Shown here: piece after piece, positions 45,213 to 53,400 of the stretch | How the letters are laid out: each line of letters opens with the position of its first letter | How positions within the stretch are numbered: the first letter of the stretch is position 1 | From: Thauera aromatica_A | GTDB taxonomy: Bacteria > Pseudomonadota > Gammaproteobacteria > Burkholderiales > Rhodocyclaceae | Assembly (NCBI RefSeq): GCF_023093595.1 | Contig: NZ_JALLIK010000105.1 | Span: 1 to 64,000 of the forward strand | Direction: 5' to 3' | Length of the DNA: 64,000 nt | Translations under genes and position numbers: made by a program | Notes under the pieces: generated by a model | Told to the model about the DNA's origin: nothing | Database searches by the model: none | What the model saw: only the letters and a program-made list of their open reading frames with translations

Positions 45213-47943
45213 CACCGCCCGCCTCGCGGGTGGCGAGCCAGCGTTCCAGCGCTTCGGCTTCCATCGGCCGGGCGTGGAGGTAGCCCTGCACCAGATCGCA
45301 GCCGGCCTCGCGCAGGAACATCTGCTCTTCCTCGGTTTCGACCCCCTCGGCCACCGTCTGCAGGCGCAGGCTGTGGGCGAGGTCGATGATGCCGCGCACG
45401 ATGGAGGCGCTGTCCGGATGGCGGGTCGCCTCGCTGACGAAGGAACGGTCGATCTTGAGCTGGTCGATCGGGAAGCGCCTCAGGTAGGCAAGCGAAGAAT
45501 AGCCGGTGCCGAAGTCATCGACCGAGATCGCCACTCCCAGTGCCTTCAACTCGGCCAGGGTCTGCGCCGCGCGTTCGGCGTCCTCCATGACCGCACTCTC
45601 GGTGATCTCGAGCTTCAGCAGCGCCGCCGGCAGGCCACTGCCGGCAAGGCATTCGCGCACCCGTTCGGCCAGCTGCGCATCGCGGAACTGGCGCGTAGAC
45701 AAGTTCACCGCCACGCGCAGCGTCCATCCGGCCTGCTGCCAGCGGCACGCCTGGCGGCAGGCGGTGAGCAGCGCCCACTCACCGAGCACCATGATCAACC
45801 CGCTCTCCTCGGCGAGCGGAATGAATTCGCCCGGCGCCATCAGCCGCCCGCCATCGTCGCGACAGCGCAGCAGCGCCTCGACGCCGATCACGCGCCCGCT
45901 GGCCGCTTCGCAGATCGGCTGGTAGTGCAGCAGAAGATCGCCGCGGGCCAGCGCCCGCCGCAGTTGCGCTTCGAGTTCGAGCTTTTTCAGCGCCTCCGCG
46001 TTCATGTCCGCAGTATAGAAACGGAAGGCGTTCCGCCCCGCCTGCTTGGCACGGTACATCGCCGTCTCGGCGTTGCGCAGCAAAGTGTCGTAGTCCTCGC
46101 CGTCCTGCGGATAGACGCTGACCCCGAGACTCGCGGTAACGTCGATTTCGCGCTCGCCCACCCTCACCGGCGTATCGAAGACGCGCAGGATCTTGTCGGC
46201 AACCAGCGGCACGCTGCCCGCGTCCCCCAGATCGGCCAGCAGCACGACGAATTCATCGCCGCCCAGCCGGGCAACCGTGTCGCGCTCGCGCAGGACCGCC
46301 GTGATCCGCTGCGCCACCGTTCGCAGCAGGATATCGCCGGCCTCGTGCCCCAGACTGTCGTTGATGCGCTTAAAGTGATCGAGATCGATCATCATCAGCG
46401 CCATCACTCGTCGACGCTGGCGTGAAAAAGCGAGCACCTGCCCGCAGCGGTCGCGCAGCAGGTTGCGGCTGGCGAGCCCGGTCAGCGCGTCCTCGTTGTA
46501 CTGGCGCTCGAGAGCCTCTTCATAGATCTTGCGTTCGGTGACGTCGTTGATGACGCAGACGAAATGGGTGAGCCGGCCATCGCCATCGCGCACCGGCGCG
46601 ACGCTCAGCTCGCTCCAGAACAGGCTGCCATCCTTGCGGTGCGCACGCAGCACCGCGGCCGCCTCGGTGCCCTCCGCGATCGCGCGCTCAAGCTCGCCGA
46701 CCCCGAGCTGGTCGTGGTCGACCCCGATCAGAAAGCACGGATCGAGCCCCACCACTTCCCCTGCGGCATAGCCGGTGATGCGCTCGAACGCCGGGTTGAC
46801 GTAGACCAGCGGATTACCCGGCTGCAGCGGATCGGTGAGCGCGATGCCGTTGACCGAAGCCTCCACTGCGCGCCCCATCAGGCGCGAGGCCTCCTCGGCC
46901 CGCCGTCGCCGCGCCTCGCGCCCGAAGTGGTCGACCGCGAAGGCGACATCATCGGCCATTTCCCGCACGAGCTCGGTCAGCTCGAGGTCGAAAAACCCTT
47001 TTTCGTCCGAAAACAGCGCCATGCTGCCGAGCATCCGGCCGTCGGCGACGAGCGGGAAGGCCGCTGCCGCTGCCAATCCTTTCGCCCTCAATTCACCGTG
47101 GATGGCGGCCAGGGCGGGATCGGCGAGCAGGTCGTTACACAGGTAGGCACGCCCTTCGCCCACCACGATTTCCGCCGGAGTGCGCAGCTCGCCGTGCCCG
47201 GACAGCGGCGCCAGACGCTCCAGCCAGGGCGGGAGCGCACCGTAGCAGCCCACCGGCATCAGCGCCCCGCTGTCGCCATCGAGCAGGCCGATCCAGGCCA
47301 TCGCCAGGCCGCCGCGGTCGACGGCGATCCGGCACAGCGTCTCGTACAGCGTAGCGGGGTCGGCGGTGTGGATGATCGCCTGGTTGGTTTCGCTGAGCGC
47401 GCGATAGAGCCGGTTCAGGCGCAGGATCTGGTGGCGGGCGCGGTCGAGCTCGGCGACATGGGCTTCGAGCTCGGCGGTGCGCTGCTCGAGCTTGGCGACG
47501 AGCACCGCATTGTAGTCCTTCAGCATCACCGTTTCCGCAGCTTGCGGCTGGTGCACGGACAGGCGGCCTGCCACCGCCTGCGCCAGCACGGACTGCACCT
47601 CCCGGATCAGCGCCTCGGGTTCGGCCGGCTTGATGATGAAGGCGTCAGCGCCCATGTCGCGCGCCAGCTTCTCGTCCTTCGGCCCGGTATAGGTCGCGGT
47701 ATAGACGATGAAAGGGACGGTGCGCAGGACCGGGTCGGCCTTCCACTCGCGCAACAGGGTGTACCCATCCATCGTCGGCATCAGCAGGTCGCTCACCGCC
47801 AGGTCGGGTTTGCGCGTGCGCGCCTGCTCGAGGGCATCCACCCCGTGTTCCGCTTCGCTGACGGTAAAGCCGTGCCCTTGCATCAGCGCCCGCAGCACGT
47901 AGCGGTTTTCTTCCCTGTCGTCGACGACCAGGATGTGTTTCAT
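45205..47943 (-). CDS. REC-GAF-PAS-GGDEF-EAL cyclic-di-GMP protein
   Basis: A 912-residue cytoplasmic signalling protein: receiver (1-120, phospho-acceptor Asp52), coiled coil (about 140-175), GAF (185-340), PAS (352-470), GGDEF (484-640) and EAL (655-905). The GGDEF motif (561-565) and the inhibitory I-site RERD five residues before it are intact. EAL residues are complete: EALLR, the ITE motif, DDFGTG, a KID lysine and AEGVE. Both synthesis and hydrolysis of c-di-GMP are thus possible. The start overlaps the upstream response regulator (ATGA), making a kinase-regulator-effector unit. Confidence 0.93.
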   Translation of the reverse strand: MKHILVVDDREENRYVLRALMQGHGFTVSEAEHGVDALEQARTRKPDLAVSDLLMPTMDGYTLLREWKADPVLRTVPFIVYTATYTGPKDEKLARDMGADAFIIKPAEPEALIREVQSVLAQAVAGRLSVHQPQAAETVMLKDYNAVLVAKLEQRTAELEAHVAELDRARHQILRLNRLYRALSETNQAIIHTADPATLYETLCRIAVDRGGLAMAWIGLLDGDSGALMPVGCYGALPPWLERLAPLSGHGELRTPAEIVVGEGRAYLCNDLLADPALAAIHGELRAKGLAAAAAFPLVADGRMLGSMALFSDEKGFFDLELTELVREMADDVAFAVDHFGREARRRRAEEASRLMGRAVEASVNGIALTDPLQPGNPLVYVNPAFERITGYAAGEVVGLDPCFLIGVDHDQLGVGELERAIAEGTEAAAVLRAHRKDGSLFWSELSVAPVRDGDGRLTHFVCVINDVTERKIYEEALERQYNEDALTGLASRNLLRDRCGQVLAFSRQRRRVMALMMIDLDHFKRINDSLGHEAGDILLRTVAQRITAVLRERDTVARLGGDEFVVLLADLGDAGSVPLVADKILRVFDTPVRVGEREIDVTASLGVSVYPQDGEDYDTLLRNAETAMYRAKQAGRNAFRFYTADMNAEALKKLELEAQLRRALARGDLLLHYQPICEAASGRVIGVEALLRCRDDGGRLMAPGEFIPLAEESGLIMVLGEWALLTACRQACRWQQAGWTLRVAVNLSTRQFRDAQLAERVRECLAGSGLPAALLKLEITESAVMEDAERAAQTLAELKALGVAISVDDFGTGYSSLAYLRRFPIDQLKIDRSFVSEATRHPDSASIVRGIIDLAHSLRLQTVAEGVETEEEQMFLREAGCDLVQGYLHARPMEAEALERWLATREAGGAG

Positions 47944-48314
47944 GAGTCCGCCCCCAGGAAACGCTCCACTTCGAGCACGAAGCTGTCCGGATCGATCGGT
48001 TTTTCGATATAGCCGTTGCAGCCTGCCGCCAGGCACTGCTCACGGTCTCCCGGCATCGCGTAGGAGGTTACCGCCACCACCGGCACGCTGGCCAGCAGCG
48101 CATTGGTCCGCAAGCTCCGCGCCACCGCGTAGCCATCCATCCCCGGCAGCTGGATGTCGAGCAGGATCAGCGCCGGCACGCGCTCTTCGGCCATGCGCAG
48201 GCCGCTCGGCCCGTCCTCGGCATGAACCACTTCCCAGCCTCGCGCCTGAAGCAGAAACCCGGCCAGATAGCGGTTCTGCTCATTGTCTTCGATCATCAAA
48301 ATGTGGCGGTTCAT
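47940..48314 (-). CDS. Single-domain response regulator
   Basis: A 124-residue receiver of the type found beside hybrid or large sensor kinases (DivK-like). The acidic pair ED at 9-10, acceptor Asp53 (LLDIQLPGMDG), Thr/Ser switch (VTSYA) and Lys (IEKPID) are all present; there is no output domain. It is coupled on both sides by ATGA overlaps: to the sensor kinase upstream and the GGDEF-EAL protein downstream. Confidence 0.92.
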   Translation of the reverse strand: MNRHILMIEDNEQNRYLAGFLLQARGWEVVHAEDGPSGLRMAEERVPALILLDIQLPGMDGYAVARSLRTNALLASVPVVAVTSYAMPGDREQCLAAGCNGYIEKPIDPDSFVLEVERFLGADS

Positions 48315-50107
48315 GCGCAAGCCTCCTCTTCCGGGCCATCCGGCCGCAGCGGCAGGACGACCGTGAACGTGCTGCCCTCCTGCCAGCGGCTGCTCACCGT
48401 GATCTCGCCCCCCATCAACTCTGCCAGGCGGCGGCAGATGGCCAGGCCGAGGCCGGTGCCCTCATGCTTGCGCGAGAGCGCCGTATCGATCTGGCGGAAA
48501 GGCTGAAACAACACGGCGACGTCTTCCGCGCGGATGCCGATCCCCGTGTCGCTCACCGTCATCCGCAGTTTCGACGCGGCCGCAGCACCGGCCGAGCGAG
48601 GCGGGCCGGCGACGGCATCGACCTGCAAGCGCACCCCTCCCTGCTCGGTGAACTTGATCGCATTGCTCAGCAGGTTGAGCAAGATCTGTTCGAGCCGGCG
48701 CTCATCTCCTTTCATCGTACCGATTCCGTCGGCGATTTCCACGTCGAGGGCCAGAGCCTTCTTGTCGGCCAGCGGGCGAACGATCCCGACCACCTTGGCC
48801 ACCGCCGCGACCGGATCGAACACGTCGCAGGCCATCCGCAGCTCGCCGGCCTCGATACGGGAAATATCGAGCACGTCGTTGATCAGCGCAAGCAGATGGC
48901 GGGCGCTATCGCGCACCATGCCGAGCTGCTTGCCCTGCTCGGCGTTCAGCGGCCCGGCCAGCCCCTGCAGCAGGATGCCGGTAAAACCGATGATCGAATT
49001 GAGCGGCGTGCGCAGTTCGTGGCTCATGGTGGCGAGGAAGGCCGATTTCAGGTGATCAGCCGACTCCGCCGCCTGCTTCGCGGTCAGCAGCTCGGCATTG
49101 GCGCGGGCAAGGGCCTCGGTCCGTTCGACTACCCGTTGTTCGAGCTCCTGCGTATGGCGCTGAGCGAGCATGTTGACTTCGACATTGCGGCGAACGATTT
49201 CATCGGTCTTCAGCGCCACCTGCCGGCGCAGCAGCCACACCCAGGCCACGGCCGCGAGCAGCAGCGCCACGGCCAGCGCCACCGCGCCGGACAGCCACGG
49301 CGGCAGAACCACGCGCGGCGCCTCCACCGACCAGTGCCGCAGCGAGCGGAAGTAAGCCGAGTCATGATCCTTCTTGAACGCCACCAGCTGCCGGTCGATG
49401 GCCGCGAGCAGCGCCGGATCGCTCCCCTGGCGTGCAGCAAAATAAAGCCGCGCAGGACTGAAGATCACCGCCGTGTCCTCGAGCGCGAAAGCGCCGGCAT
49501 GGCGCATGCCGAAAAACCGGTTGGTCACCACCGCATCGGCGCGACCTTCGGCAACCGCGGCGAACGCGGCGAAAAAATCGGGCGCGGGCAGCAGCTCGAC
49601 GGTGAGGCTGAAGCTGGCCATCATCTGCCGGAAGCTGTCTTCCTGCACCGAACCCTCGAGCACCGCGACACGCCGGCCATCGAGATCGAGCAAGGTCCGA
49701 ATGCCGCTGTCCGGCCGCGCATAGACCTGGCTCCAGCTCGACAGCACCGGTTCATCGTGAAAGTCGAACAATCGTTCGCGCTCGGCGCTCGGCGCCACAT
49801 CCGGCATCAGATCGATCTCGCCCGCGGCCAGCCGGGTCAGCCCCTCGTTCCACGAACCGGGGACATATTCGATGCGCCAGCCTTCGGCGCGGGCGATCGC
49901 CTCGAGCACATCGACGAAGATGCCTTCGGCCTCGCCCTCCGCGTTGAGCCCCACTTTCGGGCTGTTCTGGTAGACCCCGACCCGCAGGCTGTGGTCGGCC
50001 ACCGCCGACACCGGGAGCAGTAGTAGCACAAGCAGCGCGGCACACGCCGCGCAAACGCGGCACCATGCCGTCCCCCACGCGGGTCGGATCAGAACGCCAG
50101 CTTCCAT
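48311..50107 (-). CDS. Sensor histidine kinase with periplasmic solute-binding (SBP_bac_3) domain
   Basis: A 598-residue kinase. A signal peptide/TM1 (about 12-37) is followed by a family-3 solute-binding fold (about 40-255: LRVGVYQNSPKVGLN, GEIDLMPDVAPSAER), TM2 (about 268-290), a coiled coil, HisKA with SHELRTPLNSIIGF, and HATPase_c with N-box LSNAIKF, DTGIGI and GTGLGLAIC. It should sense a small periplasmic ligand. The start ATG lies inside the end of the ABC ATPase gene (19-bp overlap) after GGGAGAG, so the two are tightly co-expressed. No receiver domain; the next gene supplies one. Confidence 0.92.
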   Translation of the reverse strand: MEAGVLIRPAWGTAWCRVCAACAALLVLLLLPVSAVADHSLRVGVYQNSPKVGLNAEGEAEGIFVDVLEAIARAEGWRIEYVPGSWNEGLTRLAAGEIDLMPDVAPSAERERLFDFHDEPVLSSWSQVYARPDSGIRTLLDLDGRRVAVLEGSVQEDSFRQMMASFSLTVELLPAPDFFAAFAAVAEGRADAVVTNRFFGMRHAGAFALEDTAVIFSPARLYFAARQGSDPALLAAIDRQLVAFKKDHDSAYFRSLRHWSVEAPRVVLPPWLSGAVALAVALLLAAVAWVWLLRRQVALKTDEIVRRNVEVNMLAQRHTQELEQRVVERTEALARANAELLTAKQAAESADHLKSAFLATMSHELRTPLNSIIGFTGILLQGLAGPLNAEQGKQLGMVRDSARHLLALINDVLDISRIEAGELRMACDVFDPVAAVAKVVGIVRPLADKKALALDVEIADGIGTMKGDERRLEQILLNLLSNAIKFTEQGGVRLQVDAVAGPPRSAGAAAASKLRMTVSDTGIGIRAEDVAVLFQPFRQIDTALSRKHEGTGLGLAICRRLAELMGGEITVSSRWQEGSTFTVVLPLRPDGPEEEACA

Positions 50108-50829
50108 GGCAACTCTCCCTGGATGAAAAGCCGTGCCGCCTCCGACTGCGGGCGGGCGAAAAAGCGCTGCACCGGGGTCTGCTCGCACACCCGGCCGGCC
50201 GCCATGAAGACGATGTCGTCGCCGAGGCGGGTGGCCTGGCCGAGGTTGTGGGTGACCATCAGGATACGCGTGCCATCGGTACGGATCTCGCGGATGATGC
50301 GCTCGACCTCGGCGCTGGCCGAGGGGTCGAGGCTGGCGGTGGGTTCGTCGAGCAGCAGCAGCCGGGGCCGGGTCAGCCACGCGCGCGCCAGCGCCAGGCG
50401 CTGCTGCTCGCCACCGGAGAGCTGGCGCGCGCTGTCTTCGGCGCGGTGCGCCAGCCCCACCCGCGCCAGCACCGCCTGCGCCCGCCGCCGGCGCTCGCCC
50501 CGCATCACCCCGAGCGGCTTCAGGCCGAGGGCGACGTTGTCGAGCACGCTGGCGCGCAGCACCATCGGGTGCTGGAACACCATCTTCACCCGGTGCCCGG
50601 GCGGAACGCCCCCCACCTGTCCCGCACCGCCCCACTCGATGTCCCCGCCACCGGGCCGGATCAGGCCGCAAATCGTGCGCAGCAGCACCGACTTGCCGGC
50701 GCCGTTCGGCCCCAGCACCAGGGTGATCCCTTCCGGACCGAGTTCCAGATCGACGCCGGCCAGGACTTCGCGGCCACCGGGCGCATAGCGCAGGTCGCGG
50801 ATGCGCAAGGGAAGGATGTCGTCCGCCAT
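50089..50829 (-). CDS. ABC transporter ATPase, tungstate/TupC-like
   Basis: A 246-residue ATPase: Walker A GPNGAGKS, Q-loop VFQHPMVL, signature LSGGEQQRLALARAW, Walker B LLLLDEPTASLD and switch His in VTHNLGQA. The family neighbourhood (permease of TupB type) and the short, C-domain-free form fit TupC rather than ModC, which carries a molybdate-binding C-domain. ATG starts at 50838 and GTG at 50844 are also in frame. It is encoded with the permease; a TupA binding protein is absent from the window. Confidence 0.8.
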   Translation of the reverse strand: MADDILPLRIRDLRYAPGGREVLAGVDLELGPEGITLVLGPNGAGKSVLLRTICGLIRPGGGDIEWGGAGQVGGVPPGHRVKMVFQHPMVLRASVLDNVALGLKPLGVMRGERRRRAQAVLARVGLAHRAEDSARQLSGGEQQRLALARAWLTRPRLLLLDEPTASLDPSASAEVERIIREIRTDGTRILMVTHNLGQATRLGDDIVFMAAGRVCEQTPVQRFFARPQSEAARLFIQGELPWKLAF

Positions 50830-50848
50830 GGTCAGCATCGCCACTGCG

Positions 50849-51553
50849 CTAGCCGAAACGGCGCATCGCCCAGTGGCGCAGCGCAGCGGCGAAGGCGTTG
50901 AGCAGGAGGATGATCACGATCAGCACGATGCCGAGCGCGATCGCCAGCGGCAGATCGCCCTTGCTGGTTTCGAGGGCGATCGCCGTGGTCATGACCCGGG
51001 TGGCGCGGTCGATGTTGCCGCCGACGATCATCACCGCCCCGACCTCGCTCATCGCCCGCCCCAGGCCGGCGAGCAGGGCCACCACCAGGGAATGGCGGCA
51101 GTCGTGGAGCAAGGTGGTGACGCTGTCCCACCACGAAAAGCCCATCACCTCCAGCTCCTCGGCATAGCGCTGCCAGCTGTCCTCGACCACCTGGCGGGTG
51201 ATCGCCGCCATCAGCGGCACCACCAGCAGGGTCTGGGCGACGACCATCGCCGCCGGCGTGTACAGCAGGCCGGCGCTGCCGAAAGGCCCGGAGCGCGACA
51301 GCAGCAGATACACGACCACCCCCACCACCACCGAGGGCAGCCCCATCAGCGCATTGACCAGCACCGACAGCAGGTTCTTGCCGGGAAAACGCCCGACCGC
51401 GATGCACGCGCCCAGCGGCAGTCCGATCAGGGTGCCGAGCACGACCGCGCCGCCGCTGACCTGCAGCGACAGCAAGACGATCTCCGCCACTGCGGCATCG
51501 AAGCCGGACAGCAGCGACAGCGCATCGGAAAACGTGGAGGTGAACGCCGACAT
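50849..51553 (-). CDS. ABC transporter permease, tungstate/TupB-like
   Basis: A 234-residue inner-membrane permease with about five or six helices and the binding-protein-dependent EAA-like loop (LEVMGFSWWDSVTTLLHDCR, pattern only). The motif GLGRAMSEVGAVMIVGGNI is shared by the TupB and related permeases. Tungstate specificity is inferred from this family likeness and from the tungsten enzyme genes upstream; molybdate or another oxyanion is possible. Earlier in-frame starts at 51565 and 51574 exist. Confidence 0.78.
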   Translation of the reverse strand: MSAFTSTFSDALSLLSGFDAAVAEIVLLSLQVSGGAVVLGTLIGLPLGACIAVGRFPGKNLLSVLVNALMGLPSVVVGVVVYLLLSRSGPFGSAGLLYTPAAMVVAQTLLVVPLMAAITRQVVEDSWQRYAEELEVMGFSWWDSVTTLLHDCRHSLVVALLAGLGRAMSEVGAVMIVGGNIDRATRVMTTAIALETSKGDLPLAIALGIVLIVIILLLNAFAAALRHWAMRRFG

Positions 51554-51692
51554 TGCCGCGAGCATACCCGACAAGGGCGCGGCAGGGCACGCCTCCCGGC
51601 ACCGCCCGCGGGCCGGGCAGGACGCGCCGCATCGGGGCCCCCGAGGGGCGCCGGCACCGCCGGATACGGCGCCAGTGCCTCTCGGGATGGCC

Positions 51693-52058
51693 TCAAGCCA
51701 CCAGCTTCTTCAAGGTTTCGAGCACCGCCGCACCGTTGAACGGTTTGACGATCCAGCCCTTGATCCCGGCCGCCTTGCCGCGTTCCTTCATCCCCGGACT
51801 GCTTTCGGTCGTCAGCATGATGACGTTGACCGACGTGTTGCCCAGCTCGCCGCGGATCTTTTCGACCATTGTCAGCCCGTCCATGTTCGGCATGTTGACG
51901 TCGCTCAGGACCAGCCGGATGCCGGGGTCGGACTTCATCCTGGCCAGCCCGTCCTTGCCATCGACCGCCGTTGCGACGTCGAGCCCGTTGCCTTTCAGGA
52001 AAGCCGCCACGTCCTCGCGGACGGTGCGCGAATCGTCCACCACCAGAATTTTCGCCAT
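51693..52058 (-). CDS. CheY-like response regulator
   Basis: A 121-residue stand-alone receiver. Asp8/Asp9, acceptor Asp53 (LVLSDVNMPNMDG), Thr in MLTTESS and Lys in IVKPFNG match CheY closely. AAGGA lies 7 nt before the ATG. It is the last gene of the four-gene chemosensory cassette and the probable phospho-acceptor of the CheA-like kinase, with the CheX-like protein as phosphatase. Confidence 0.92.
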   Translation of the reverse strand: MAKILVVDDSRTVREDVAAFLKGNGLDVATAVDGKDGLARMKSDPGIRLVLSDVNMPNMDGLTMVEKIRGELGNTSVNVIMLTTESSPGMKERGKAAGIKGWIVKPFNGAAVLETLKKLVA

Positions 52059-52081
52059 ATGGATGTCCTTGATACGTTCGC

Positions 52082-52621
52082 TCAGAACAATTCGAGCGCC
52101 CCGCCCTCTTCCTCGGCGAGCGCCGGATCGATGCGGAAATCGATATCCCCATACGCGCACAGGCACAGCGTGGCGTGCAGCGAGGCCGTGCGGTTGATTT
52201 CGATCCGGTAGTGCGCCAGGTAGGCCGGGTCGAGCGCCGCAATGAACGGCAGGCATTTCCGGTCGAGGACGGAAGGCGTGGACATGCCCATGTGGGGGAA
52301 AAACCGGCCGAGCTCGCGATTCATCGCGCCGCAGCACATGTTGCCGATTTCACCGAAGACCTCGAAAAACGGGCGGCCCGAGTCGCCCCGCGCGAAGTAA
52401 TCCACGCTCGCCTTGCCGGCATCGACATGAAAGATCGTCAGCAGGCGAAAAAGGTAGGACGCGATGGTGAACACGACGATCCGGCTTTCCGGCGGCTCGA
52501 ATCGATGCGAGGGCGGCAGCAGCGCAATATCGATCGTATCGGACGGATTCATGACGAGATTGGCGCGCACCGCCCGGGTAAACAGCAGGTCGACACCCTG
52601 CCGGGCCTGCTCGCTGATCAT
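52082..52621 (-). CDS. CheX/CheC-like phosphatase
   Basis: A 179-residue protein with a CheX-like core. The segment from about 86 (FFEVFGEIGNMCCGAMNREL) contains the E-x2-N pair that in CheC/CheX removes phosphate from CheY-P. A second CheC-type motif is not evident. Its start overlaps the stop of the receptor-like gene (ATGA), and CheY follows 23 bp later, so it most likely dephosphorylates that CheY. Confidence 0.75.
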   Translation of the reverse strand: MISEQARQGVDLLFTRAVRANLVMNPSDTIDIALLPPSHRFEPPESRIVVFTIASYLFRLLTIFHVDAGKASVDYFARGDSGRPFFEVFGEIGNMCCGAMNRELGRFFPHMGMSTPSVLDRKCLPFIAALDPAYLAHYRIEINRTASLHATLCLCAYGDIDFRIDPALAEEEGGALELF

Positions 52622-53397
52622 GCGATCTCCCCGAGGCGCTTCTGCAGCCGGCCGATCAGTGCATCCAGGCTGCTGATCGCGGACATGATCATCTTGCCGT
52701 CGGCCTGGATTTCCTGAAAGGTCGCCGTCGTCGTCAGATCATTCTTGTGCAGGCTCAGGCTGTAGTCCTTCGAAAGCGCCTCGGAACGGATCGCCAGTGC
52801 CCGCACTTCGTTGGCGACGACGGCGAAGCCGCGTCCGGATTCGCCCGCCCGCGCCGCTTCGATCGCCGCATTCAGGGAGAGGATGACCACCTGCCTGACG
52901 ATCGACGAAAATTCGTCGTTCTGCCGGTGCATCTCCCGGTTCTGCGCCATCAGCGAGTTCATCTCGTCGTGCCAGTGCTCGAAGGTCACGGCCAGCTTCC
53001 GCAGCTGCGCCGCCTCGCCGGCCAGCTGTTCGACCTGCTCCGACAAATCGGCTTTCAAGCTGCGGCGCTCCCGCCGCGACGCGTCCTCTCCACCACTGGC
53101 CACGCCCCGTATTTGGCGAAGTTCCTGCTCGAGGCTTTCCAGGCGCTGCGCCAGGGCCTCGCGCTCCACCTCCAGGCCGGCGTTTTCAGCGGCGAGCCGG
53201 ACCAGCGAGCCTTCCAGCACCGCCTTTTCGCCCACCGCCAGATGATGGTCGGAGCGCAACAGATGCAACTCTTCACGATGCGCAGCCTTGATTGTCGCCA
53301 CGGCCCGGCGCGAAACACGCCCTGCGCGGAAATATTCGGCCAGCCAGACGACCATCGACAGCACGCCGGCCATCATCATGAATTCGGTTGGGATCAT
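52618..53397 (-). CDS. Single-TM methyl-accepting receptor hairpin protein
   Basis: A 259-residue protein. One N-terminal membrane helix (about 5-22) is followed by a long coiled coil and the conserved receptor tip (172-202: LSLNAAIEAARAGESGRGF, then AVVANEVRALA). There is no periplasmic ligand domain and no HAMP, and the coiled coil after the tip is shorter (about 55 residues) than in full receptors. It starts only 3 bp after the kinase gene. It may scaffold or relay for the membrane CheA-like kinase rather than sense by itself. Confidence 0.88.
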   Translation of the reverse strand: MIPTEFMMMAGVLSMVVWLAEYFRAGRVSRRAVATIKAAHREELHLLRSDHHLAVGEKAVLEGSLVRLAAENAGLEVEREALAQRLESLEQELRQIRGVASGGEDASRRERRSLKADLSEQVEQLAGEAAQLRKLAVTFEHWHDEMNSLMAQNREMHRQNDEFSSIVRQVVILSLNAAIEAARAGESGRGFAVVANEVRALAIRSEALSKDYSLSLHKNDLTTTATFQEIQADGKMIMSAISSLDALIGRLQKRLGEIA

Positions 53398-53400
53398 CGA

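Noticed and set aside
51575..51692. Molybdenum/tungsten cofactor riboswitch before the tungstate-type permease
   Set aside because: The gap folds into GC-rich hairpins, but I could not match the conserved Moco RNA elements.
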